NCBI RefSeq assembly: GCF_003545815.1
Contig: NZ_PDUW01000015.1
Location: 1 to 57,840 of the forward strand
Reading direction: 5' to 3'
DNA from: Pusillimonas caeni
GTDB lineage: Bacteria; Pseudomonadota; Gammaproteobacteria; Burkholderiales; Burkholderiaceae_B
Length of the DNA stretch: 57,840 nt
The notes under the pieces are model-generated. The model was given only the letters and a program-made list of their open reading frames with translations, had not been told where the DNA came from and did no database searches. Position numbers and translations under genes: made by a program. This document shows, one piece after another, positions 45,153 through 53,130 of the stretch. The stretch's first letter is position 1, and the number at the start of each line of letters is the position of its first letter.

Positions 45153-45920
45153 ATGCAACGATCGCCGAGGCGGCGGACTCGCTGGCGCGCTTATGTCGAC
45201 CCCTTGATGGTGTTCGTCGTATTCGCCGTCTTGTGGGAGCTTGCCGTCGATCTGTTCAACATCAAGCCTTACTTGCTGCCCACTTTGTCCAGCGTGCTGA
45301 AAAGCATGTGGGACAACAAGGCCAATCTTCTGCTGCAGTCCTGGATCACTACCCGGGAAGTCCTGGCCGGTTTCGTGTGCGCCGTGGCGGCCGGGGTGGT
45401 CCTTGGCGCCATCATCCACTCGTGGTCCTTCGTCAGGCGCACGATCTATCCCTTCATCGTCGTCTTCCAGGGCATACCCAAGATCGCGCTCGCGCCGCTC
45501 ATGATCATCTGGTTCGGATATGGAGACATCTCGAAGATACTGATGGCGTTCCTGTTTGCCTTCTTTCCGGTCGTCATTGCGACGATGGGGGGCCTGGCCG
45601 CCACCCCTTTCAACCTGATCGAACACTTTCGGGCCATACGCGCGCCGGGCTGGGTGATGTTCAGGCGCCTGTATGTCCCTTCCGCCCTGCCTTCCATCAT
45701 GGACGGCTGCAAGCAAGCCATGCCGCTGGCCGTGATCGGCGCCATCGTGGGCGAGTTCGTCGGCTCGGAGCACGGCCTGGGGCATCTCATCCTGAACACG
45801 ACGGCCAATGCCCGCACCGATTATCTTTTTGCGGCGCTGATCACGGTCTCGGCTTTGGCCGCTCTGCTTTATCTGGTCATCGAGCTGATCGCCAAGCGGG
45901 TATGGTGGCGCGGGCTTTGA
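45153..45920 (+). CDS. ABC transporter permease (SsuC/TauC-like)
   Basis: A 255-residue inner-membrane permease with about six hydrophobic segments. The cytoplasmic EAA-type loop that contacts the ATPase is in EHFRAIRAPGWVMFRRLYVPSALP. It partners the binding protein at 43517 and the ATPase at 46393. AGGAGAC precedes the ATG. An 81-bp gap separates it from the dioxygenase gene. Confidence 0.9.
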   Translation: MQRSPRRRTRWRAYVDPLMVFVVFAVLWELAVDLFNIKPYLLPTLSSVLKSMWDNKANLLLQSWITTREVLAGFVCAVAAGVVLGAIIHSWSFVRRTIYPFIVVFQGIPKIALAPLMIIWFGYGDISKILMAFLFAFFPVVIATMGGLAATPFNLIEHFRAIRAPGWVMFRRLYVPSALPSIMDGCKQAMPLAVIGAIVGEFVGSEHGLGHLILNTTANARTDYLFAALITVSALAALLYLVIELIAKRVWWRGL

Positions 45921-45979
45921 CGGCCCGACCGCCGAGATTTCATTACGCATACAACTCATTCGCTCAAGGAGGCGACATC

Positions 45980-46381
45980 ATGGCAAAGCTGCGACACATC
46001 GCACTGGCTGTTTCCGATCCCGAGAAGGCAGCGCAGTTCTACAGCAAGGTCTTCGACATGGAAATTGTCGAACCAACGTATTCGCCCATTGCCGACGGCG
46101 TATATCTTTCCGATGGGATAGTGTGCCTTGCGCTGCTCAAGTACAAAACCGACGAAGCCGCAGGCCTGGAGCGCGGCAAAGACTGGGTGGGCACGCACCA
46201 TTTCGGCTTCTGGGTCGACGACGTCGACGAGCAGAGGCAGGTTATCGAGGCCAATGGTGGAACCTTTTTTCTCGATCTCCCGCACGACAAGAGCAGTCTC
46301 TATTACGAGATGAAGTTCCGCGACCCCGACGGCATCATCTTCGACATCTCGGAAGGCGGCTGGGTGGGCGCCAAGAAATAA
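45980..46381 (+). CDS. VOC-family protein (glyoxalase/dioxygenase fold)
   Basis: A 133-residue single-domain VOC protein. Candidate metal ligands are His6 (LRHIALAVSD), His74 (GTHHFGFWVDD) and Glu125 near the C-terminus (FDISEGGW). GVYLSDGIVCLALL follows the usual fold. It may be a lyase, isomerase or second dioxygenase acting next to the extradiol-like VOC protein at 44535. AAGGAGGCGAC precedes the ATG. It is inserted between the permease and ATPase genes. Confidence 0.8.
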   Translation: MAKLRHIALAVSDPEKAAQFYSKVFDMEIVEPTYSPIADGVYLSDGIVCLALLKYKTDEAAGLERGKDWVGTHHFGFWVDDVDEQRQVIEANGGTFFLDLPHDKSSLYYEMKFRDPDGIIFDISEGGWVGAKK

Positions 46382-46392
46382 GGAAGGCATCT

Positions 46393-47187
46393 GTGAAAGT
46401 CGATCATGCAGACCCGAGCGCACAGGCTGCCATCCATGTTGACAAGGTGGGAAAGACCTTTGACAGCCACGTCAGGGTCCAGGCCTTGCAAGAGGTCAGT
46501 TTCACGGTGCCGCGGGGCGAGTTCGTGTCCATTCTCGGCCCGAGCGGCTGCGGGAAGAGCACGCTGTTGCGGGTCGTGTCGGGCCTTCTGGACCCGGACG
46601 AGGGCGGAGAGGTGCGCATCTTCGGGCACCGCCAGTCCCATCTTGACATGTCGGACGACGTCGGAGTCGTGTTCCAGACCCACAACATGCTGCCGTGGGA
46701 CACCGTGGAAGCCAACATACGGCTCGCCGCCGAGGTGCGCAATCTGCCCAGAAAAGAACTGGACGCGCGCGTCGACGCGCTGCTTCCGGTGCTCAAGCTG
46801 GAAAAGTTCCGCCACAGCTACCCGCATCAGCTCTCGGGCGGAATGCGGCAGCGGGCGGCGCTGGGCCAGATCCTGGCCACACGGCCCAAGGTGCTGCTGC
46901 TCGATGAGCCTTTCGGCGCGCTGGACGCGTTGACTCGCGACCAACTGAACGTCGAACTGCTGCGCCTATGGCAGGAGATGCGCCAGACGGTGCTGCTGAT
47001 CACGCACAGCATTGCAGAGGCGGTATTCCTGTCGGACCGGATACTGGTCATGTCCGAACACCCCGGGCACATCATCGAGGACATCAGGATAGATCTGCCG
47101 CGGCCAAGAGACCCCCGGGCCAGCAAGGAATCAGTCGAGTTCGGGCGCTATGTCGCCCGGCTGGGACAGATCATGGGAGTCGATTGA
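46393..47187 (+). CDS. ABC transporter ATP-binding protein (SsuB/TauB-like)
   Basis: A 264-residue ATPase. Walker A GPSGCGKST, Q-loop VVFQTHNMLPW, signature LSGGMRQRAALG, Walker B LLLDEPFGALD and H-loop ITHSIAEAV are all intact. The start is a GTG at 46393, after AAGGAAGG; no in-frame ATG occurs near the N-terminus. It lies 11 bp after the second VOC gene. Confidence 0.93.
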   Translation: MKVDHADPSAQAAIHVDKVGKTFDSHVRVQALQEVSFTVPRGEFVSILGPSGCGKSTLLRVVSGLLDPDEGGEVRIFGHRQSHLDMSDDVGVVFQTHNMLPWDTVEANIRLAAEVRNLPRKELDARVDALLPVLKLEKFRHSYPHQLSGGMRQRAALGQILATRPKVLLLDEPFGALDALTRDQLNVELLRLWQEMRQTVLLITHSIAEAVFLSDRILVMSEHPGHIIEDIRIDLPRPRDPRASKESVEFGRYVARLGQIMGVD

Positions 47188-47218
47188 AGGGCTTCCCTTT
47201 CAACACAACGGAGACAAG

Positions 47219-48148
47219 ATGGACATATCGAAATTTCACGGCGTCGTGCCGGCCATGGCAACGCCTTTCAAAAGCAATCATGAACTCGATGCGGACAGAA
47301 TCCCGGAACTGATCGAGGGCTATATTGCAGCGGGCGTGCACGGCATCTCGGTGGCCGGCAGCCAGGGCGAATTCTTCTCCCTCGACATGGAAGAGCATTT
47401 GCTGCTGCTCGAAAAAACCATTGAGGCCACGGACGGACGGGTGCCGGTATACGCGGGAACCGGAGGGGTGACGACTCGGCGGGCGATCGAGCTGACCAGG
47501 GCGGCCGAATCCATGGGAGCGGACCTGGCATTGATCATCACGCCGTATTTCGTGCAGCCCAGCCAGGAGGAACTGATCGAGCATTACACGTCGGTGGCCA
47601 GGGCGACCCGTCTTCCGGTGATGCTGTACAACAATCCGCCCCGTACCAGTGTGAACGTTCTGCCGAGGACTCTGGCGCGCTGCATGAGTGCCGCTGAGAA
47701 CATCGCAGGCATCAAGGATTCGGCCGGCGACCTTACTCAGTCCATCGAGTTCCAGCTTCTGGCTCCGAGGCCGGCGCTGCTGTTCTCCGGTCGCGACACC
47801 ATTGCACTGGCCATGATGCGCCACGGCGCCCAAGGAACCATCTCGCCCGCGGCCAATGTGTTTCCCGAATTGATGGTGGCCATGTACGAAGCTTGCCGAT
47901 CGGGCGACCACGACGCGGCGCTGCGCATCTCGAATATTTTTGCTCCGCTGCGGGCCGCCTGGGCACTGGGATCTTTTCCCGTGGTCATCAAGGAGGCCAT
48001 GGCGCTGGCCGGCCGCGGCGCCGGTCCCGCTCGCCCGCCCATCATGCCGTTGACCGAACAGGCGCGCGCCGAGGTCGAGGCCGTGGTGAGCCGGATCGCG
48101 ATGCTGGCATCGAAGGAGCACACGGGTGCGCACGCACAGGCGGATTGA
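47219..48148 (+). CDS. Dihydrodipicolinate synthase (DapA)-family aldolase/lyase
   Basis: A 309-residue TIM-barrel class I aldolase-family protein. The Schiff-base Lys166 is in IAGIKDSAGD and the catalytic Tyr137 in VMLYNNPPRTS. GSQGEFFSLD replaces the GTTGE loop of true DapA, so this is a paralogue handling a pyruvate-like or 2-oxo-acid substrate, as hydratase-aldolases of aromatic degradation do. AACGGAGAC precedes the ATG. It is followed by an overlapping hydrolase gene. Confidence 0.87.
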   Translation: MDISKFHGVVPAMATPFKSNHELDADRIPELIEGYIAAGVHGISVAGSQGEFFSLDMEEHLLLLEKTIEATDGRVPVYAGTGGVTTRRAIELTRAAESMGADLALIITPYFVQPSQEELIEHYTSVARATRLPVMLYNNPPRTSVNVLPRTLARCMSAAENIAGIKDSAGDLTQSIEFQLLAPRPALLFSGRDTIALAMMRHGAQGTISPAANVFPELMVAMYEACRSGDHDAALRISNIFAPLRAAWALGSFPVVIKEAMALAGRGAGPARPPIMPLTEQARAEVEAVVSRIAMLASKEHTGAHAQAD

Positions 48149-49001
48149 GGGGGCAGGCAGTGAGGCGCTTTACAACGCGCGCGCCGCTACGCCCGACTAT
48201 CTCCGCATATTCGAACGCTGGGCGCGCGATTCGGCAACGTATCGCGCGCAATGCGGGCAGCGCGGCAATTGCCGGCTCGACATTCCATACGGGCCGCATG
48301 CCATGGAGAGGCTCGACCTCTTCCTGCCGCAGGGAACCGCCGCGGCCACGCTCATGTACGTCCATGGCGGCTACTGGAGCTCGCTGGATAAATCCGATGC
48401 GTCATGGATCGCTCCCGCGTTCGTCGAGGCCGGCTACGCCGTCGCTGCGGTCAACTATGCGCTTCACCCGCAAGCTTCGATCGGTACGATGGCGAACCAG
48501 GTAAGGGCTGCTGCGGCGTGGCTGTATCGGCACCGCGCCGGCTGGCAAGGCGAGCGCGGGCGCCTGTACGCCTGCGGCCATTCCGCAGGCGGCCATCTGG
48601 CCACGCTGCTGCTGGCGACGGACTGGTCGCATTTCGATCCTGATCTTGCCACGGCGCAGCCGGTGACCGCCGTCATCAGCGTCAGCGGGCTGTACGACCT
48701 CGCCCCCTTGCTGGATGTGCCTTCGGTGACCGCTGTAAGCGGGATGGCGCGCGATGCCGCGGCGGAAACAAGCCCGGCCTTACTCAGCCCTCATCCACGC
48801 TCGCGGCTTCTGACGGCCATTGGAAGCGATGAGAATCAGGGCTTTCATCAGCAGGCGGCGATAGTCGCCGAGCGCTGGGCCGGCGTTCATGCGGGACAAG
48901 TCGTTTGTCCCCGGCGCAATCACTTCACCATACTGGACGAGTTGGCCCACCGCAACGGGCTGATCTTCAATGCCGCGCTCGATGTTTTGACCGAACCCTG
49001 A
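48126..49001 (+). CDS. Alpha/beta hydrolase, kynurenine formamidase/esterase-like
   Basis: A 291-residue hydrolase of the HSL/BD-FAE group. Oxyanion motif HGGYW (80-84), nucleophile Ser153 in [10 protein letters not shown], and a C-terminal His in [11 protein letters not shown]. The HGGYW and GHSAGGH pair is typical of kynurenine formamidase-like enzymes, which cleave N-formyl or other amide/ester bonds. GTG start at 48126, supported by AAGGAG 7 bp upstream, lies within the end of the DapA-family gene (23-bp overlap). MRTH then is the N-terminus. Confidence 0.82.
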   Translation: MRTHRRIEGAGSEALYNARAATPDYLRIFERWARDSATYRAQCGQRGNCRLDIPYGPHAMERLDLFLPQGTAAATLMYVHGGYWSSLDKSDASWIAPAFVEAGYAVAAVNYALHPQASIGTMANQVRAAAAWLYRHRAGWQGERGRLYACGHSAGGHLATLLLATDWSHFDPDLATAQPVTAVISVSGLYDLAPLLDVPSVTAVSGMARDAAAETSPALLSPHPRSRLLTAIGSDENQGFHQQAAIVAERWAGVHAGQVVCPRRNHFTILDELAHRNGLIFNAALDVLTEP

Positions 49002-49006
49002 ACAGC

Positions 49007-49597
49007 ATGATTCCCGACTCGATACTGGATACATTGTTTCGCACTGCGCGCACCCACAATGCCTGGACGGACGAACCCGTTTCGGACGGGCAGCTGCATC
49101 GCTTGTACGAGCTGGCGAAATGGGGGCCCACTTCCGCCAACTGTGCGCCCATGCGCGTTCTGTTCCTGCGTTCTCCGGACGCCAAAGCCAGACTGAAGCC
49201 TTATCTGTCCAGCGGCAATGTCGAAAAAAGCATGGCCGCTCCCGTGACGGCCATCATCGGCTACGACACCGAGTTCCACCGCCACCTGCCCAGATTGTTC
49301 GCTCATAGTCCCGCCATGCATGCGTTGTTCTCCGATCCACGGAACAGCGCGCGGACCGAGCGAGCCGCATTTCAGAACTCGAGCCTGCAGGGCGGCTATT
49401 TCATCCTTGCCGCCCGCTGTATCGGGCTCGACTGCGGGCCGATGTCCGGGTTCGACGCGCCGGGCGTCGACCGCGAGTTCTGGGCCGGCACAGCGGTCAG
49501 GACCAATTTTCTGTGCAATCTCGGCCACGGCGACCCCGCTGGACTGTTCCCGCGCTTGCCGCGGCTGGATTTCGACGAGGCCTGCCGTATCCTGTAG
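49007..49597 (+). CDS. Nitroreductase-family FMN reductase, RutE/HadB-like
   Basis: A 196-residue nitroreductase-fold protein, the same length as E. coli RutE (malonic semialdehyde reductase). [16 protein letters not shown] and [17 protein letters not shown] are RutE-like. It would use FMN and NAD(P)H to reduce an aldehyde or enone. It is the last gene of the operon, 5 bp after the hydrolase. No other rut genes are present, so the role is probably different from uracil catabolism but could share the three-carbon aldehyde product. Confidence 0.82.
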   Translation: MIPDSILDTLFRTARTHNAWTDEPVSDGQLHRLYELAKWGPTSANCAPMRVLFLRSPDAKARLKPYLSSGNVEKSMAAPVTAIIGYDTEFHRHLPRLFAHSPAMHALFSDPRNSARTERAAFQNSSLQGGYFILAARCIGLDCGPMSGFDAPGVDREFWAGTAVRTNFLCNLGHGDPAGLFPRLPRLDFDEACRIL

Positions 49598-49615
49598 GCA
49601 GCGAGACGGGCCTCT

Positions 49616-50605
49616 TCACCCGGCTTCGAGCGCCTCGCCCGCCTGGCCGCGCTGTCGATATCGCTGCGCCAGCACGGCGCATACCATGAGCTGGATCTGA
49701 TGAAAAACCATGAGCGGGAGCAGGGCGGGGCCGACGGCGCCGGCCGAGAACAGCACTTGCGCCATGGGCACCCCGGTGGCCATGCTCTTCTTCGAACCGC
49801 AGAAGACGATGGTGATTTCGTCCTGGGTATTGAAGCCCAGTTTTCGCGAGGTCCAGGTGGTGATGAACAGCACGAGCGCGAGCAGGGCGCAGCACACGAG
49901 GGTAAGCGCGAGCAGCGCCGGGGGAGGCACGGCGCGCCACAAGCCGCCGATGACCGAGGCGCTGAAGGCGGTATAGACGACCAGCAGAATGGAGCTCTGG
50001 TCCACATTGCGCAGCCAGTGCTGGTTGCGGTCTATCCATCGTCCGATCCAGGGCCTGGCCAGGTGGCCGGCCAGAAAGGGCAGCAGCAATTGCACGCTGA
50101 TGTGCAGGATGGCGTCCAGGGTCGAAGACGCGCCCGGGCTCGAACCCAGCATCCACTTCAGCAGGAGCGGAGTAAGCACGATGCCGATGATGCTCGAGGC
50201 CGAGGCGCTGCATACCGCCGCGGGGACGTTGCCGCGCGCCAGCGAGGTGAAGGCGATGGCCGATTGCACCGTTCCGGGCAGGCAGCACAGATACATCACG
50301 CCGACATACAGCGCCGCGCCCAGCGCCGGTTCCAGCGCCGGCTTCAGAAGCAGCGCCAGCAGCGGAAACATCACGAAGGTGAAGGCGAAGACCAGCAGGT
50401 GCAGCCGCCAATGCGTGGCGCCGGCGATGATGGCCTGGCGCGACAGTTTCGCGCCGTGCAGGAAAAAGAGCAGGGCGATGGCCAGGTCGGTGATCCAGCC
50501 GAATATCACGGCGCCGGCGCCATGCGCCGGCGCGAGCGTCGCGGCGACCACCACGGCGATCAATAAAAGGGTGAAGTTGTCGAAAAGCAGGCGGAGTCGG
50601 TTCAT
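49616..50605 (-). CDS. Bile acid:sodium symporter-family protein (YfeH-like)
   Basis: A 329-residue membrane protein with about ten hydrophobic segments, of the SBF-like/BASS superfamily (DUF4137-type, like YfeH). Landmarks are FLHGAKLSRQAII, CCLPGTVQSAIAFTSLARGN and CGSKKSMATGVPMAQVLF. It probably cotransports an organic anion with Na+; substrate unknown. It is convergent with the catabolic operon (18-bp gap) and divergent from the AraC gene. An in-frame ORF of twice this length is a read-through of upstream DNA. Confidence 0.85.
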   Translation of the reverse strand: MNRLRLLFDNFTLLLIAVVVAATLAPAHGAGAVIFGWITDLAIALLFFLHGAKLSRQAIIAGATHWRLHLLVFAFTFVMFPLLALLLKPALEPALGAALYVGVMYLCCLPGTVQSAIAFTSLARGNVPAAVCSASASSIIGIVLTPLLLKWMLGSSPGASSTLDAILHISVQLLLPFLAGHLARPWIGRWIDRNQHWLRNVDQSSILLVVYTAFSASVIGGLWRAVPPPALLALTLVCCALLALVLFITTWTSRKLGFNTQDEITIVFCGSKKSMATGVPMAQVLFSAGAVGPALLPLMVFHQIQLMVCAVLAQRYRQRGQAGEALEAG

Positions 50606-50717
50606 GGACGCACCTTACCTTAGCCCGGAACTTCCCGCTAACGCTAATGAGCGGCATAATGTAGGTAAAAGGACATGTGAGGCTTGAAGGGCGTTGCGTA
50701 CGCCAAGCGGAAGCGAT

Positions 50718-51527
50718 ATGGAGCATTCCATCGAGGACACCGACCTGGCCGGCCTGAACCGGCTTCCGCGCCCGCTTTATGGGCATGCGGAGTCGCTGTC
50801 CAATCGGGTCATCGGCTATCGCCACATCCATCCATGGATACAGGTTTCGTATGCCGTGCGCGGCGTGCTCGAGGTGGCTACGGAAAAAGGGCGCTTCGTC
50901 GCCTTGCCGCATCGCGCCATCTGGGTTCCCGCCGGGGTCCCTCACCAGGTCTATGCCTCGCGGGAGACACAGATACGCAGTCTTTATGTCGACCCGCAGG
51001 CGGTGTCCCGGAGCAGCGACGCGTGCTTTGTGTTGGAAGTCAGTGATCTGTTGCGGGAGTTGATCCGCGAGTTCAGCGCGCTGCCCGAAGACTATGCGCT
51101 CGAAGGCCCGGAAGGACGGCTTGCCGCCGTGCTGCTGGACCGCTTGGCCGCGGCGCCCGCCACTACGCTGTCCTTGCCCTGGCCTTCCGAGCCGCGTGTA
51201 CTGGCGATCTGCCAGGCCTTGCAGGCGCGGCCCGGCGCCGACGATGCGCTGGACGATTGGGCCCGCAGCCTGTCTGTGTCGCGCAAGACGCTCAGCCGCC
51301 TGTTCGTGCACGAGACGGGGCTCGGATATCGCCAGTGGCGGCAGCGGCTGCGGCTGATGCACTCATTGCCCCTGCTCGAGCGGGGGCAGTCCGTCACCGA
51401 CGTGGCTTTCGATTGCGGCTATGGTAGCGTTTCGGCTTACATTGCAGCGTTCAAAGCGCAGTTCGGGCGTACGCCCGGCGAATTCTTTCCCATGGCGCAG
51501 GGCGCCGGTAAAAGGACCTCACGATAA
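50718..51527 (+). CDS. AraC-family transcriptional regulator
   Basis: A 269-residue regulator with an N-terminal cupin-like sensor (WIQVSYAVRGVLEVAT ... PHRAIWVPAGVPHQVYA) and a C-terminal double HTH (DDWARSLSVSRKTLSRLF and VTDVAFDCGYGSVSAYIAAF). The ATG at 50718 has GGAAG upstream; a TTG start at 50694 is possible. Its stop overlaps the start of the adenosyltransferase gene (TAATG). It is divergent from the SBF-family gene, which it may regulate. Confidence 0.87.
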   Translation: MEHSIEDTDLAGLNRLPRPLYGHAESLSNRVIGYRHIHPWIQVSYAVRGVLEVATEKGRFVALPHRAIWVPAGVPHQVYASRETQIRSLYVDPQAVSRSSDACFVLEVSDLLRELIREFSALPEDYALEGPEGRLAAVLLDRLAAAPATTLSLPWPSEPRVLAICQALQARPGADDALDDWARSLSVSRKTLSRLFVHETGLGYRQWRQRLRLMHSLPLLERGQSVTDVAFDCGYGSVSAYIAAFKAQFGRTPGEFFPMAQGAGKRTSR

Positions 51528-52096
51528 TGGCGACACGTCTGTCAAAAATCACCACACGCACGGGCGACCAAGGCACGACGGGCCTTGGCGATGGCAGCCG
51601 CGCCCCCAAAGATGCCCCGCGCATCGCCGCCCTGGGCGACGTCGATGAATTGAACAGCATGCTGGGCCTGCTGCGCGCCGAGGCCGTGCCCGCCGGCATC
51701 GACGCCCTCTTGGCGCGCGTACAGAACGATCTGTTCGATCTGGGAGCCGAGCTTTGCATCCCGGGCCACGTGGCCGTCCTGGACGAGCATGTGCTGTTTC
51801 TCGACGAAGCGGTGGCGCGGCACAACGCGGAACTGGGTGCGTTGCGGGAATTCATTCTGCCCGGCGGCACGCGCGCGGCGGCCCTCGCGCATGTGGCCCG
51901 CACTGTGTGCCGGCGGGCCGAACGTTCGGTCGTTGCGATGGAAGCGGCGGAAGCCGGCGTCGCGAATGAGCCGCTCAAGCAATATCTCAACCGCCTGTCC
52001 GACCTTTGTTTCATCCTGGCCAGGGCGCTGAACCGCGCCGCCGGCCGGCCCGACGTCCTGTGGAGCCGCACCAAGCACGAGCGGCAGGCAGATTAG
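51527..52096 (+). CDS. Cob(I)alamin adenosyltransferase (PduO/MMAB type)
   Basis: A 189-residue five-helix ATP:cob(I)alamin adenosyltransferase, making adenosylcobalamin. The ATP site is N-terminal TTRTGDQGTTGLGDG; the conserved RTVCRRAERSVVAME and LNRLSDLCFILAR helices complete the active site. It overlaps the AraC stop by one base. No B12-dependent enzyme or other cobalamin gene is adjacent, so its partner is elsewhere. Confidence 0.93.
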   Translation: MATRLSKITTRTGDQGTTGLGDGSRAPKDAPRIAALGDVDELNSMLGLLRAEAVPAGIDALLARVQNDLFDLGAELCIPGHVAVLDEHVLFLDEAVARHNAELGALREFILPGGTRAAALAHVARTVCRRAERSVVAMEAAEAGVANEPLKQYLNRLSDLCFILARALNRAAGRPDVLWSRTKHERQAD

Positions 52097-52196
52097 GCGC
52101 CGAGGGTACATTTTTTGCTGCGATCATTGCTCAAAACACGTCCGTAAGGCTTTCTTCGGAAATGTTCTGAAACCCTTTAAAGGCAAGGAGAGCAGC

Positions 52197-53078
52197 ATGC
52201 GCAACGATTATCAGAGAAGTCGGCAGCCAGGCTTTGACCGCGACGACGACTACGGGCGTCAGTCCTCGTTTGGCCAGGGACAAGGCGGTGGTCACGACTA
52301 CGGCCAACGTGGCAGCTATGGCCGACCAATGGGGGCCCGGGAAAGAGGCGGCTTTGGCGGCGAAGAACAGTTCGGCCGAAGCCGGGAGTATGGCGAATCC
52401 GGCGACTACGACCGCAGCGAAGGCGGCGATTACGGCCAATTCGGCTACCCCGGCCAGGAAGGCGGCTATGGCCGGCAAATGAGGTCTCGCGAAAGAGGCC
52501 AGTTTGGCGGCGAAGAACAATTCGGCCGGGGCCGCGGGCAGGGCGGCTACGGAGATTACGACCGCAATGCAGGCGGCAACTATAGCGGCTACCCCGGCCA
52601 AGGCGGCGGGTACGACCGCCAACGCCAAGGTTACGATCGGGACGATGATTTCGGTTCTGTTGGCGTAGGCCAGCCCAACTGGCGCAATGTCAGGACTCCG
52701 GGTCTTCAGGGCACGCAGCAAGAGCGCCGCTATGGAATGCAAAGAAGCATGCCGAAAGACTACAAACGTTCCGACGAGCGCATACGTGAAGACGTTTGCG
52801 AACACCTCAGCCGCAGCGGATACGATGTCAGTGAGGTTTCCGTGGAGGTGTCCGACGGCAAGGTTACCCTGCAGGGCACTGTCAACGACCGCTACGCCAA
52901 ACACGCAATAGAGGATTGCGCTGACGACTGCATCGGCGTGCAGGACGTGGACAATCGTATACGCGTACAGCGGGACACTTTCGCAGGCGGCGGCCAACCG
53001 GCTTCACGCGGCAATCAAGCGGACGCATCCTCGGGCGGCGTCCAGGGCGCATCTGGCGGACAGCGATCTTCGACATAA
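52197..53078 (+). CDS. Gly/Tyr/Arg-rich repeat protein with BON domain
   Basis: A 293-residue protein. Residues 1-180 are low complexity (Gly, Tyr, Arg, Gln, Asp) and contain two near-identical units of about 48-50 residues (41-90 and 91-138), each with RERG-FGGEEQFGR. A BON domain occupies about 190-258 (RIREDVCEHLSRSGYD, VEVSDGKVTLQGTVNDR). There is no signal peptide, which is unusual for a BON protein. AAGGAGAGCAGC precedes the ATG. It resembles stress-related BON/SWFGD-type proteins; the disordered part could phase-separate or bind nucleic acid, which is inference. Confidence 0.83.
   Translation: MRNDYQRSRQPGFDRDDDYGRQSSFGQGQGGGHDYGQRGSYGRPMGARERGGFGGEEQFGRSREYGESGDYDRSEGGDYGQFGYPGQEGGYGRQMRSRERGQFGGEEQFGRGRGQGGYGDYDRNAGGNYSGYPGQGGGYDRQRQGYDRDDDFGSVGVGQPNWRNVRTPGLQGTQQERRYGMQRSMPKDYKRSDERIREDVCEHLSRSGYDVSEVSVEVSDGKVTLQGTVNDRYAKHAIEDCADDCIGVQDVDNRIRVQRDTFAGGGQPASRGNQADASSGGVQGASGGQRSST
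52317..52610 (+). repeat. In-frame tandem duplication in the BON-protein gene
   Basis: Bases 52317-52466 and 52467-52610 encode two related units of about 50 and 48 residues, both starting YGR and sharing RERG-FGGEEQFGR, DYDR and GYPGQ. The second unit has diverged and is slightly shorter, so the duplication is not recent. Confidence 0.75.
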
Positions 53079-53130
53079 AGCAGAACCTCTGCCGAGTGCC
53101 TGATGGGCCGCCGCATCATCCCGGCTGCGC

